64,000 nucleotides of DNA from Dendrophyllia cribrosa (lineage: Eukaryota; Cnidaria; Anthozoa; Scleractinia; Dendrophylliidae), in NCBI GenBank assembly GCA_024195265.1, contig JAJLRJ010000010.1, forward strand, positions 17,766,693 to 17,830,692. The letters are read 5' to 3'. The notes beneath the pieces were generated by a model. The model made no database searches and was not told where the DNA came from. It saw nothing but the letters and a program-made list of their open reading frames with translations. The translations under genes were made by a program, and so were the position numbers. Of this stretch, positions 32,752-44,668 are shown one piece after another. Position 1 is the first letter of the stretch; each line of letters starts with the position of its first letter.

Positions 32752-35598
32752 GTGAACCTTGATCAAACCAGCCGGTTTTGTGGGATTTCTATATCATTTT
32801 TTTGTTGGTCGCGAGTCTTTGGATGTTCGTTACTATTTTCTGTCCAAAGCATGGCGTGACAGGCGACGTATGACGTCATACCAGCTTGACCTTTGATACG
32901 GCCTCTGCGCAAAACCGGCGGGAAAAGTCTCCAAGCGTTAGTTGGTTCTTTTTGCTTCTGGAGCTCTGGAACTTCAACATCATCTTGTCGACGTTATGAT
33001 GAAACGAAAAAGCTTTTTTGTACCAGGTAATCTTAACTTTGCGTTGATGTATAGAAGTAATGTCGAGTTTTATTCGTTCTTTGCCATTGAGTGGACTGCA
33101 GAGTGGACTGATAAGAATATTGTCATTGATGTATTTCATCTACAATTTTATACCTTTCAGCCCAGAAAATGGATTCCAAGTTGCAGGTTAGTTAATTTGG
33201 TGACCTTTCAGCCTGTTTCGGCACATAACCTACCCTAAATGCGAGAGGATTTTCATGTGTTGTTGAGTTTGGGAGTGATGTCGCCTGAAGGGAAACGTGA
33301 AAGAAAAGCGCGCGACGTGCTCTCCTTGATAGTAGGAAATTAATCATGAAATGGTACATGAAGAGGGAAACATCGGTAAAATTTCCCACCAACGAAAAGA
33401 TCTGAAGTAAGAGAATTTAAAGAGAGGGAGTACTGGTTTGATTTTGGATAATGTCTGTATGGAGAGGTGACACCATCGTTTGTTGCGGGGCCGGAGAGGT
33501 CCATCAGATGTCTTCAGGAACCCATTACCTCGTGCCTTTGAGGTGGCTCCTAATAGTTTAAACATTCCCATCATGATACATCTATGATATTCAATCACAG
33601 CTACACCAGTAAAGTTAAGAGAAAACGTTTAGTACAGGTTTGTAAACACTTAACCAATGAACAAATTTAGGTGGCTACCACATCAAAATTTGTTACCATG
33701 GCGACGTCAAAAGAGGCCAAAAAGACCCCATTTTCAACCTTTTGAGGCTAATAACTTCAAAACTGTTCGGTGAAATTTTTTGATTTTTATACGTTTTTGT
33801 CTTATAAACATAACAAACATTTTCGCCAATTTTGAAAACAATCTGTACATAGGATTTAGACATATGTCATTTTTACATAAATATATGGTAGCTCTGAACT
33901 CTATGTACAGAACTTTTTAAAAAATTGTTGAAATGTTTCTCTTGCCAATTAATCAAAAATATATCGAAAACAAAAACTTTCACCGTGTAGTTTATAAGTT
34001 ATTGGCCTCAAATGGTCCAAGATAGCGTATATTTTACCTCTTTTCGCGTTGCCATGGCAATGAATGATGACGTCATTTGAATACCACGTTGTTGACTGAT
34101 AAAAGATTTACTGGTTCTCCAACTAAAAGATTTTTAGCCACACCATCGAGCTAGCTGTAATGGAATGCAAAAGACGAGAGGGCTGAACAATATTGAGCCA
34201 CCTTAATTATTACTTGTATAACGGACTTCTTCTTATCACTGGGTTGCTGGTTGAGATTGGAACAAAGTCACTTAGACCGGCAAGATTTCGAATGGATAAT
34301 GATGGCGATAGGGGTGGGGGGGGCGAGAGCTTGAAAAAGCCTCCTACAAAGTTAAGAAGCCGATTCTATGAGCCGGACTGGCAAGGTTCACCGGAACGAC
34401 AATCAGCCTAGTATAAAATGAGGGGAGACAGCTCGGATAAAAGCTTATGTTTCGTATTTCTCTCTCTTTTTTTACCATTTTTATTATTTTTTTTCTCCAG
34501 TATTTGACTATTTACACAATTCAATACAATTCACACTTTGTAGGAAGAGAAACAAGGATAAAATGGTGGCCGACTTTGCTCGGACACTAACCTCGTTCCC
34601 AGGGTGTTTGGAAACGAGATTTAAAACACTCTTTTCTGGTGCTGGGTTGGCAAACGCCCTCACATGAGACCTCTTAGCCTCTAAGTTAAGTTAACGTGCC
34701 CATAAATTCTGCCCTTTCTTTTCTTCTCCTTGTCTTGGCCATAGCGCCTTCTGTCATTTAAATATTTTTAAGATTACGTTTAGTTAGATTTCGTCTCGTC
34801 TTTGGCCTCAAAAAAATGGTCTTAGGAGACAGGAGCAGAATTAGTGACGGATTTCACATTATGTTTCGCGAAAGAAAAGTGTCTTTAAACCAAACGCCTG
34901 AGGACAGACCTGAGGACCCTTCCATTTTCGTAAAATGGAACATTTATCAAACTACGTAAACAAAAGAAGGAAAAAAAAAAAGAAGAAAAAAACAAAAGAA
35001 GAAAAAAAAAAAAGAAAACATGCAAATTTGAAGGGTTAGTGGATTCGGGACATTTTTAAAAAAGTTTAAAGCCCCCACCCTTCCCCCCCGCCCCCCGCCC
35101 CCCGCCCCCCGCCCCCCGCCCCCGCCCCCGCCCCCCGCTCCCGCCAAAGCAGGGTTTCACACGCCTTAACCCATATGAGAACTTCGGAGAACTTCATTCT
35201 TTTCTTACATAATATGGTTAATTTGAATTTTTGCAGTCCATTGTTTAATATCTGGTATTAATTTACCCGTTTTTATGAGCATATCTATCTATATATATAT
35301 CTACCTGAATTTTTGAAAACGATATCGCTCCAAGTAAGCATTTGTGAGCGTTCTTGGCCTTGTTTTTAATATAAAAATATAAAATATAATAGACCGTTGC
35401 TAGCCTTTTTTTCTGTCGCTCTCGCTCCCTTTCCCTCTCCTCTCTCTTCTCTGTGATTTTCGGGCTGATCGGGCTCAAAAAACCCTTGTTTGGGCTAGTT
35501 GTAGTGAAATTGCGTAAATTTTCGTTGAACACGTTTTATATATATATATATATTTATTTATTTTAAAGGAAATTGTTAGAAATGGAAAGTTCGAAAGC
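32752..35598. other. Core of the 7.86-kb element, unassigned
   Basis: No convincing gene. Around 33540-34204 a segment is bounded by GAGGTGGCTC and GAGCCACCTT, which may be a weak inverted-repeat element. 34960-35010 is A-rich, and 35077-35146 is a (CCCCCCG)n-type tract. (TA)n occurs near 35540. Confidence 0.35.
35077..35146 (+). repeat. C-rich (CCCCCCG)n low-complexity tract
   Basis: About nine short units of C5-7 plus G. On the minus strand it gives a glycine-rich open frame that is not a gene. The G-rich strand could form quadruplexes. Confidence 0.85.
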
Positions 35599-36062
35599 AT
35601 GACCAGGCGCGAAGCTGCTTCCCTAGAATACCCCCCCGTTATTCAGACGAGTAGGACGACGCTGTTATCACAGCAGCCCAAGGAACCAGCAGATATTTTG
35701 TCCTTGACAAGAATTCCTTCGGAGTCCACCTGCCAGCAGATGAAAGAGCTTTGTCTAAAGGGAAACTACGTTGCTGTCGATTGTGTGATTCTCCGCAAGT
35801 CCACTTGGTATAAAGCCGTATCTCTATGGAATTCTCTTGACAATCATATGCGTGCAATCTCAAGCAAAAGCTTATTTAAAAACTCTCTTAAACGCAGAAC
35901 TTCATGCGAATAGCTTAATTTATAGATAATTTTTTTTATACGTTAATTAGTTTTTAAGCTTTTTATTCACTTATAAACTGTTTAACTTTTAAATACACGA
36001 CCACATCAGCTCCGCTGTAATTTTTTATCGTGTTTAAATAAATAAATGTTGTTGTTGTTGTT
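35599..36062 (+). pseudogene. 5'-truncated LINE: reverse-transcriptase protein C-terminus and 3' tail
   Basis: The frame 35599-35913 ends with WYKAVSLWNSLDNHMRAISS, then KSLFKNSLKRR. This is a pattern typical of the very C-terminal end of LINE ORF2 proteins of the CR1/L2 type. It is followed by a 3' UTR of 110 bases and a (GTT)n tail at 36047-36062. Everything upstream is missing, as in usual 5' truncation. A second (GTT)n tract at 36147-36172 may be the tail of another, even shorter copy. Inserted in the core of the 7.86-kb element. Confidence 0.6.
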
Positions 36063-36958
36063 ATTTCAAAAGTGACTCAACCAATAAACTAATTATTAAC
36101 TTTTTTAAGAGAATAGGTAATGTACGTATGTAAATACCTTTAATAAATTGTTGTTGTTGTTGTTGTTGTTGTATTTGTGTAAAAAAGACATTAAAAAACT
36201 GGCTTGACTGGGTGTGAAGATAGTAACTTCTGTGAGTTTCGGAAAAGAGACACTTATAGCTGGAATTTTTCGATTTTGTGAAATTTACTGAGAATAAAGG
36301 ACTGCCGGCCATTTAGTGTTTTGAAAACCTTGACCGGCAGTCGAGCTGAAAAAAGTTCTAAGTGTCACAAAACATGGTTTCGTCTTCTGAGCCCAGCGTA
36401 AACCAAACACTAGACTTGAGATCTATAAAGCATTTCAGGATCGCTTGAACTTTCTAAATCGACATATGATAGTTTAGATTAGCTGGAATTTTTCGATTTT
36501 GTGAAATTTACTGAGAATGAAGGACTGCCGGCCATTTAGTGTTTTGAAAACCTTGACCGGCAGTCGAGCTGAAAAAAGTTCCAAGTGTCACAAAACATGG
36601 TTTCGTCTACTGAGCCCAGCGTAAACCAAACACTAGACTTGAGATCTATAAAGCATTTCAGGATCGCTTGAACTTTCTAAATCGACATATGATAGTTTAG
36701 ATTAGCTGGAATTTTTCGATTTTGTGAAATTTACTGAGAATGAAGGACTGCCGGCCATTTAGTGTTTTGAAAACCTTGACCGGCAGTCGAGCTGAATAAC
36801 AATAACCAGTTACCGCCAACAATCTCATCATCACTACTCCTAGAACCTCACGCGTTTATTTCAAACCTAAAATTCATAAACCAAACAATCCGGGCCGACC
36901 CATTGTTTCCGCTTGTAGCTGTCCTACCGAACTAATTTCTAGCTATTTAGACAAAATC

Positions 36959-38422
36959 ATGGCCCCCGTTGTCAAATCACTACCCTCGTACATTAAGGAC
37001 ACCAATCACGCACTCGAAATTTTCCGGGATTTCAGTTTTACCAGCGAAAACAAATTAATTTTCACTATGGACATTACTTCTTTATATACCGTCATCCCCA
37101 ATGACGAAGGACTTCAAGCACTAAAATATTTTTTCGACCAGCGCTCCATTCAAAACCCAAGCTCAGAAACACTGCTCCGCTTAGCCGAATTAGTTTTGAC
37201 ACTTAACTGTTTTTCATTTTCCCAAAACTACTACAAACAAGTAAATGGAGTCGCCATGGGCACCAAAATGGGACCAAGCTACGCTAACCTTTTTGTAGGC
37301 CACATCGAAGACAAATTTTTTAATCAGTACCACGGAACCAAACCCGAACTCTATGGCCGCTACATCGATGATTGCATTGGCGCTACCTCTTCCAGTAAAG
37401 AGGAACTTAATCAATTCATAACTTCTGTCAATACTTTTCATCCAGCTCTAAAATATACCTGGGAAATTTCCGAAACCTCAGTCGCTTTTCTTGACATTAA
37501 TATTTCAATCAACGGTAACAGTTTATCCACAAGTGTGCACTACAAACCTACAGATTCCCACAGTTATCTGTTACATTCATCCTCACATCCATCGCACGTT
37601 AAAAACGCCATTCCGTATTCTCAATTTCTCAGACTTCGACGTCTATGTAGTGATGACTCTGATTTTTCCAACAAATCAGAAGAAATGTGCCAGTTTTTCA
37701 AGAAACGTGAGTACCCTGACTCTGTTGTTAATACGGGCCAAGAACGTGCACAACAGATCGACAGACAGTCAGCACTACAAACGCCACAGAAGGAAGAGAA
37801 CGAGAGAATTCCATTCACCCTCACTTTCCACCCACACAACAACACAGTCAAAAGCATCATTTTAAAAAATTTCAAATTACTCCAAAACGACCCCGAAACT
37901 GGCAGAATTTTTTCACAACCCCCACTAATTTCATTCAAACGTGACAAAAACATAGGCAACTTTCTAGTTACGAGCGCACTGAAATCTGACGATGTACCGG
38001 GAACTTTCAAATGCACACGCACACGATGTAACACTTGTCCTTTCATTCACAACGCGGACAAAATAACAGGACCCAAACGATCTATTAAAATCACTGATCG
38101 TTTTACATGCACCTCCGTAAATGTTATCTACTGCATTACATGTACTTTTTGCAAAAAGATATACATTGGCGAAACAGGGAGGAGACTGGGCGACCGTTTT
38201 CGTGAACATCTCCGAGACGTTGAAAAAAATGACAAAGACGCATCCAAACCAGTCGCGCGCCATTTTAATCTTACTAACCATTCTAAACAACACATGACAA
38301 TCTGCGGCCTTTTCCTACACCAGGGTAACACAGAAAGCCGTAAAAACCTAGAACAAAAAATCATCTTTCAAATCGGCACTCTCAAACCCCACGGAATCAA
38401 CGAACGCTTTTCATTCAACTAA
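36959..38422 (+). CDS. Penelope-like reverse transcriptase with GIY-YIG endonuclease (N-terminally truncated)
   Basis: Frame of 487 codons from the first ATG; it is open a further 50 codons upstream, where it reads FKPKIHKPNNPGRPIVSAC, a conserved stretch of Penelope-like reverse transcriptase, so the ATG is not a true start. Reverse-transcriptase signs are FTMDITSLYTVIPNDEGL near residue 35 (first catalytic Asp), GVAMGTKMGPSYANLFVG near 97, and the YIDD box at 135-138. The C-terminal GIY-YIG nuclease starts at about 389 (VIYCITC), continues with KIYIGETGRRLGDRFREHL near 401, and has the late catalytic Glu in NLEQKI. Two CxxC-type pairs (CTRTRCNTC, CITCTFC) precede and overlap it. These elements reverse-transcribe their RNA at a nick made by the nuclease. 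The catalytic residues are present, but the missing N-terminus makes autonomy unlikely. Confidence 0.93.
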   Translation: MAPVVKSLPSYIKDTNHALEIFRDFSFTSENKLIFTMDITSLYTVIPNDEGLQALKYFFDQRSIQNPSSETLLRLAELVLTLNCFSFSQNYYKQVNGVAMGTKMGPSYANLFVGHIEDKFFNQYHGTKPELYGRYIDDCIGATSSSKEELNQFITSVNTFHPALKYTWEISETSVAFLDINISINGNSLSTSVHYKPTDSHSYLLHSSSHPSHVKNAIPYSQFLRLRRLCSDDSDFSNKSEEMCQFFKKREYPDSVVNTGQERAQQIDRQSALQTPQKEENERIPFTLTFHPHNNTVKSIILKNFKLLQNDPETGRIFSQPPLISFKRDKNIGNFLVTSALKSDDVPGTFKCTRTRCNTCPFIHNADKITGPKRSIKITDRFTCTSVNVIYCITCTFCKKIYIGETGRRLGDRFREHLRDVEKNDKDASKPVARHFNLTNHSKQHMTICGLFLHQGNTESRKNLEQKIIFQIGTLKPHGINERFSFN

Positions 38423-38518
38423 TCTACATTTGTTTTTCACGTCACCAAATTTCCACCAATAGCGTAGCTCCACCGCTTACTATATAAAACCACACACTAC
38501 CCACAATTCCTTGATTCG

Positions 38519-38551
38519 CTCCGACGAAGGGCTAGCGCTCGAAACGTCAGC
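38519..38551 (+). ncRNA. Hammerhead-ribozyme-like motif in Penelope 3' region
   Basis: The order is CCGACGA, a stem-loop GGGC-TAGC-GCTC, then CGAAACGTC. This has the layout of a minimal hammerhead core (CUGANGA, helix II, GAAA, cleavage-site UC). The first box deviates at U to C, and stem III would be extremely short. Minimal hammerheads are known in Penelope-like elements. A related motif follows the second Penelope fragment at 54812-54842. Activity is not shown. Confidence 0.5.
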
Positions 38552-39134
38552 TATTTGAATCTTTTTACGGTGGTCAATTTACCTTATCGACTCACTCGAT
38601 AAAACTAAATTCTCGTGTTTCATCCCCCCACCGACGCAGCACCACAGTTTCTCTAGAAACTAACCCCATTCATTTGAAAAAAGTTCTAAGTGTCACAAAA
38701 CATGGTTTCGTCTTCTGAGCCCAGCGTAAACCAAACACTAGACTTGAGATCTATAAAGCATTTCAGGATCGCTTGAACTTTCTAAATCGACATATGATAG
38801 TTTAGATTAGCTGGAATTTTTCGATTTTGTGAAATTTACTGAGAATGAAGGACTGCCGGCCATTTAGTGTTTTGAAAACCTTGACCGGCAGTCGAGCTGA
38901 AAAAAGTTCCAAGTGTCACAAAACATGGTTTCGTCTACTGAGCCCAGCGTAAACCAAACACTAGACTTGAGATCTATAAAGCATTTCAGGATCGCTTGAC
39001 CTTTCTAAATCGACATATGATAGTTTAGATTAGCTGGAATTTTTCGATTTTGTGAAATTTACTGAAAATATAGAATTGCCGGCCATTTAGTGTTTTGAAA
39101 ACCTTGACCGGTTACCGGCCATTTAGCCACAGTG

Positions 39135-41339
39135 TATTATTTCAGTAACGAGACGAAATACAACACAATTATACGATCAAAAACTTAAATGGTAACAATA
39201 CCGCAAGTCTATCAAAACAATACGAAAGAATCGTTATTAAGTTTAATACTGAATGCATGTTTGTAGCGGTCAAAGTTTAAGGTGTAGCTTCCTGTATGTC
39301 ACCGATGGGAATGGTCCTTGTAACGTTTGGGCTCCTGTATGGCACCACTACATGTCTACATCAGTTGCACGTTTAGAACATGAATAAGGTAGAAGCTCAA
39401 GTCAGTTGAACATTACTTCATATAACATCTGTTTGATATTCCGTCTCATGTCACAGTAAAGATATACTTTCGTGTTTAATTTCGCTAAGTTACCTTGCGC
39501 ATATTAAAGGTAATAGCGAATCGAAAAAAGCATTCCAATTCTGGTATCTTTTATGGCTTTCTATATATCTTTTGAACATTCCTTTGTTAATTTTACATAG
39601 AAGCTACACCCCAGAGCTACTGTTCACTTTCAGTATGTGTACCACTGTTACTGAGTACTGCATGACGCCGCTTTCATTGACGTATTAACACCTGCAGATA
39701 GGCACTGGAATTTCTTACAGCTGTGATTTGGGGCAAATTTCTTCTGAAACATTCCGCACACATCAGTTCACACATTCCCACAAGACTTTTAGAGTCTTTT
39801 GAGTAATTTCAGTCAGTTACATTCACTCCGTCTTGACAGGCAACAAATCTCAGTAATTCCTTACGCGCACGCCGTGGGAACCAAACACGCTACCAAAGGT
39901 CAACTTTCATTCAAAACTTTTGAAAACGAAAGAACAAAATGAAAGGCTTCTTGCATGGGCTATTCGGAGTTGCTTTACTTTGACTCAATGATGTTCATGA
40001 TTCGTGTTATCGATAATACATATTTTACCGCTGTTATGCAATCACATTACACATCACAGTATAATATTATAATATTATAATAATATAGTATTATAGTCAT
40101 TGATTATAAACATTTCTTACTGACAAAACCTTGTTAACGATTCTGATACAGTTAATTTCTTACAGTTTCAAACTAACCTCTGCGTCCTTACGCAGACACG
40201 AATTCGTATCCGGCGGCTTGTCTTCATTTCCGGAGATTACGCTTTTTAAAAAGCAAAATAGAAGGAGAGTTGACAACCACGCGGTTCGCGACATCTCACT
40301 GATCTTCTGGTCAGAAGTCGCAAATTCATTCCAGCTTTCTCTGGATGGAAGGCCATTCCATTCCAAAAATTACTTGGGGATCATTTCGGGGTCAGCGTGA
40401 AAAAAAAATTGGGATCATTTCGGGGTCGGGATCATTTCGGGGTCGATTTGGGGATCATTTCGGGGTCGGGGATCATTTCGGGGTCGGGATCATTTCGGGG
40501 GCTGTACAGTACTCATGGCAGACCTAAATCAGACAAAATAAACCGGTGCACGCGTATGCATCGAGGTGAACCACCAAAAACATGCACACTGAAAATGGGA
40601 ACACTTCGAAAGATGGTAAATTGATATCAGGATTAGCTCGGGACCACGCATTCATTGTCCCCAATGGCGACAATCCGTGCATGTAAGACGGGTGTGCGCG
40701 AAAGAACGCGGACGCACAAAACGGCTGGAAATCGAGCCTGGGTGCGAGGTAAAAGGTAGAAAAAGATGGACAGCCGGAGAGACAGACGTTAGCCCTTCAC
40801 GAACCTCGTGAAATACTTTTCCAATCTCGATTATTGTTCCCGCAAAACACAAAAAATCGCCAATCCGCAAAATGAAACTCCCGCAAAATTTTCATGCTAC
40901 GCGGTATTAAACCATTGAAATCCCCCCCCCCCCCCCCCCTGTTTTAATAACGGATCGCAGTGAGCGGCTGTTAGGAGTTTCATGCGATTGTTTTATGCGA
41001 GTTAATCACAGACAGCTCAAGCTCCGTATGTGATGGTTCTTTGATATTACGCAACGAACGATTTATAGACTTTCTATGGGAAATTCACTTTAATCCTATA
41101 AATGCTAAAATAAAGATATTAATGTAGAAATAAACTTCACTCACCTCAACATTGGGTTTTCGTTGCGTCTTTTATGCAATTTGGGCGCGAATTGTGTGAA
41201 TTGTGATTATGAGAGAGGAATTTTTGGGTCTCTGACACTTACGTTTAAAATCTGATTTAGAATTTCATCGAACTGGCACTTTAAGGAACGTTCCGGACGT
41301 CACGGATCAGTAGTGCAATAAACAATTTACTTCTCCATC
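39135..41339. other. Gene-free region with a small minisatellite
   Basis: No gene is recognised. 40373-40505 holds a degenerate minisatellite with GGGATCATTTCGGGGTC units; 40922-40939 is poly(C). 40020-40100 is AT-rich with TATAATATTATAATA repeats. Confidence 0.4.
40373..40505 (+). repeat. GGGATCATTTCGGGGTC minisatellite
   Basis: Six copies of a 17-bp unit with variable spacers. Confidence 0.85.
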
Positions 41340-42549
41340 TCACAAACATTAACTAAGCAAATACAACTAAGGGAAGACGCTCAAAATAGACGGAACGGTT
41401 ATAATTAACGCACGCATTTTGGATTTAGATAAACGCCACGATTGACAGTGCTTCTCAAACAAAGAAAGACAACGTTGAATTCAAACTAAACTGTAATCCA
41501 CTTCAATCTTGCAATCCTGCACTTTATGTCCAAACAATTAATTACTTTTGTTTTGATCTATACAATCTTTTATCTAACAAAGTTGTATATTTTGTGGCAT
41601 TTGGCGATATAACGTGGAAATAAGCGAAGAGACATTGCACTATTTTGGAGGAACAGTATCATCAGTATTCATTTATGAAATGAGTATATACGAGGTACGA
41701 CGACTGATACCGAAGATACCCGAAATATTCACGAAGAGGCTGCGTAATGTTTCTGCATCAACAGCCAACAGATAACTCAAAAGTTATAACCAATAAACAT
41801 TTATTTCTCTGTCTCTCAAACATTAATTAAGCAAATGCAACTGAGTGAAGACGCTCAAAATAGACGCAGCGGTTATGACGCAAGCATTTTGGTTTGAGAT
41901 AAACGCCACGATTGACTATGCTTCTCAAACAAAGAAAGACTACGTTGATTTCAAACTAAACTGTAATCCACTTCAATCCTTGCAATCCTGCACTTTATCT
42001 CCAAACAATTACTTTTGTTTTGCTATATAGAATCTTTTTATCTAGCTAAGTTGTAAATTTTGTGGCATTTGGCAATATAATGTGGAAATAACCGAAAAGA
42101 AATGTTTCTATTTTGGCGGAACAGTGTCATCAGTATTCATTTATGAAATGAGTATATACGAAGTGCGACGACTGATACCGAAGATACGCGAAATATTCAT
42201 AATGAGGCTGCGTAATGTTTCTGCATTAATAATTACAACTGACTTAGGAGCCAACAGATGATTCAAAATATATGACCAATAAACAATTTATTTCTCCATC
42301 TCACAAACATTAACTAAGCAAATGCAACTAAGTGAAGAAGCTCAAAATATACGGGGCGGTTATAACGCACGCATTTTCGTTTGAGATAAACGCCACGATT
42401 GACACTGCTTCTCAAACAAAGAAAGGCAACGTTGATTTCAAACTAGACTGTAATCCACTTCAATCCTTGCAAACCTGCACTTTATCTCCAAACAATTCCT
42501 TTTGTTTTGCTCTATAGAATCTTTTTATCCAACTAAGTTGTATATTTTG

Positions 42550-43770
42550 GGTAGTATCGAAAATGAAGCACTCGAAAACGAAGACCGAAGCACGAAGAAC
42601 CCTGACAGTCGAAAACGAAGCACCCAAAACTCGAAAACGAAGCACCCGAAGTCGAAAACGAAGCACCCGAAGTCGAAAACGAAGCACCCAAACTCGAAAA
42701 CGAAGCACCCGAAGTCGAAAACGAAGCACCCGAAGTCGAAAACGAAGCACCCAAACTCGAAAACGAAGCACCCGAACTTTTTGAAGACCTCGTAAAACCC
42801 GCTATACTTTTTCGATTTGAATTGAATTGAAATATGTCGACAACCGGAGAAAGAACCACTTTTGTGATCGAGACCCTACTTCAGACCAAAATATGCAATT
42901 TTACCTACCCTATTTCAGACCTGACCCAAAATTCGGTTCCCTATTTCAGACCAGGAAATGCTTCCGTTTGCGTAAACATTTGACAAGGGCTTCCAATTGC
43001 CGATGTTAATCAAACCGCATTTCTCATGGGATTAAAAACGTAGCTTCTTCTTAAAACCATACCCAATTCTAGACCAGAGTGCGCAAACCATACCCTATTT
43101 CAGACCAAAATGGTCAAAATCTATACCCTATTTCAGACCAAAACGGCTTGAAAACCATACCCTTTAGCGCCGCACATACCTATACACATATTTATATTGC
43201 TCCCCCCGGGATTCACAGTCATTTTCTAAAAACATCGGACCACGAAAGAACGTCAGCAAAAATGTAATCGTTAACGAATGAAAAGAAGAATGGTTTGTTT
43301 GCAAACTTATTGTCATCGAGGAAAGCAAGAAAGATTTCTCATGCAACAAGAATTGCTTTTAAGTGTTTCATTTCTTATTCGAAACAAGTTTATATCCAGT
43401 TGGGGGTAATATCCGGTCCTGTAACGTGAGGCACGCTTATTTGTTTTAAATAGTTTTTGGTTCCGAGCTGTCGAAACACCCAGAGGGTCTACGTTTTACG
43501 GATCCGAGGTCTGAGTTTTCGAGACACCCCGGAAAGCAGTGTAATTTGTACTTGTGTGACTGTTTCGCAATCGAAACCGGATCACAAGTGTGGTTCATTT
43601 TTCGCATCGAAAATCGAAAACGTATAGAGCCCGTGCTTCGTTTTCGAGTTTGGGTGCTTCGTTTTCGACTTCGGGTGCTTCGTTTTCTGGTTTTGGGTGC
43701 TTCGTTTTCGACTGTCAGGTTGCTTCGTGCTTCGGTCTTCGTTTTCGAGTGCTTCGTTTTCGACACTACC
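42550..43770. mobile_element. 1.22-kb foldback-like element with 21-bp minisatellite ends
   Basis: Inserted in a satellite monomer with a perfect 10-bp target duplication GTATATTTTG (42540-42549 and 43771-43780). Ends start GGTAGTRTCGAAAA and carry an inverted pair of arrays of a 21-bp unit (CCCGAAGTCGAAAACGAAGCA and variants), left 42560-42780, right 43625-43768. The core contains a reverse copy of the AAATAGGGT repeat (42850-43215). The open frames over the arrays are repeat artefacts. Confidence 0.85.
42850..43215 (-). repeat. Dispersed repeat, copy 2 (AAATAGGGT family)
   Basis: Reverse copy of 2190-2540 with four or five spaced ACCCTATTTCAGACC motifs and the terminal CTCCCCCCGGG block. 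It is located in the core of the foldback-like element, which therefore appears to have captured it or been invaded by it. Confidence 0.65.
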
Positions 43771-44294
43771 GTATATTTTGTGGCATTTGGCGATATAACG
43801 TAAAAATAAGCGAAGAGAAATCTTACTATTTTGGCGGAACAGTGTCAACAGTATCCGTTTATGAAATGTGTATATACCAAGTGCGACAACTGATACCGAA
43901 GATACCCGAAATATTCACGATGAGGCTGCGTAATGTTTCTGCATTAATAATTACAACTTAGGAGCCAACAGATGATTCAAAATATATGACCAATAAACAA
44001 TTTATTTCTCCATCTCACAAACATTAACTAAGCAAATGCAACTAAGTGAACACGCTCAAAATAGACGGAGCGCTTATAACGCACGCATTTTTGTTTGAGA
44101 CAAACGCCACGATCGACATTGCTTCTCAAACAAAGAAAGGCAACGTTGATTTCAAACTAAACTGTAATCCACTTCAATCCTTGGTATCCTGCACTTTATC
44201 TCCAAACAATTCCTTTTGTTTTTGCTCTATAGAATCTTTTTATCCAACTAAGTTGTATATTTTGTGGCATTTGGCGATATAACGTGGAAATAAG

Positions 44295-44668
44295 TGGGCC
44301 GTTGAATAATGGAATGACCAAGGAAAAGCTTGGAATATGTCAGGATTTATTCGCGAAATAACACATAAATCTGTAACTGTAGAAAAATAACAATCACTGT
44401 GTAAATGATTTGAAATATGCCAGAAAACATTGGCAAAAACAAAGTTCGACGAAATAATATCGAAACTCACGTTTGTCCAAGCTTGTCCGAACATTGAAAT
44501 ATAAAACAGAAAACAGCTTAAAAATCAAAAGACTTTGAACATCCAACATCAATTACAGTTACATTGAAAACAGTAATCACGCCTTAGGAAACTTAATACT
44601 GTGTTCGGATAACGTTGTACTTTGATCGTCTCGTTCCAGTCCCTGTCGAGCTTTCCAGTTAGCGTAAC
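44295..44668. mobile_element. 374-bp insertion in a satellite monomer
   Basis: Foreign sequence between two AATAAG hexamers (44289-44294, 44669-44674) where other monomers continue directly from GGAAATAAG to CGAAGAGAAA. The element type is not recognised and there is no coding capacity. Confidence 0.55.

Larger units (their letters stand above)
36797..38674 (+). mobile_element. Penelope-like retroelement, 5'-truncated
   Basis: The insertion interrupts a 226-bp repeat unit between GAGCTGAA and TGAAAAAAGTTC, with TGAA at both borders (36793-36796, 38675-38678), a probable 4-bp target duplication. The frame is open from 36809 without a start codon, and the left border cuts into the reverse-transcriptase N-terminal part. 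The 3' region (38423-38674) holds a hammerhead-like motif. Confidence 0.85.
31271..39134. mobile_element. 7.86-kb foldback/Mutator-like element with tandem-repeat ends
   Basis: The ends start CGCTGTGGCTAAATGGCCGG (left) and CACTGTGGCTAAATGGCCGG (right, reverse complement). The match continues for more than 200 bp. Both sides are flanked by a perfect 9-bp direct repeat TATTATTTC (31262-31270 and 39135-39143). Each inverted end is built from tandem units of about 226 bp: left 31299-31704 plus 32629-32751, right 36180-36796 plus 38675-39120. The length of the duplication and the long inverted ends suit Mutator-like or foldback elements. No transposase is seen in the core. Nested insertions are listed separately. 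Confidence 0.82.

Noticed and set aside
42502..43848. Basic Lys/Arg/Ser repeat proteins over the 21-bp arrays
   Set aside because: Minisatellite artefacts, open on both strands, inside a foldback-like element.
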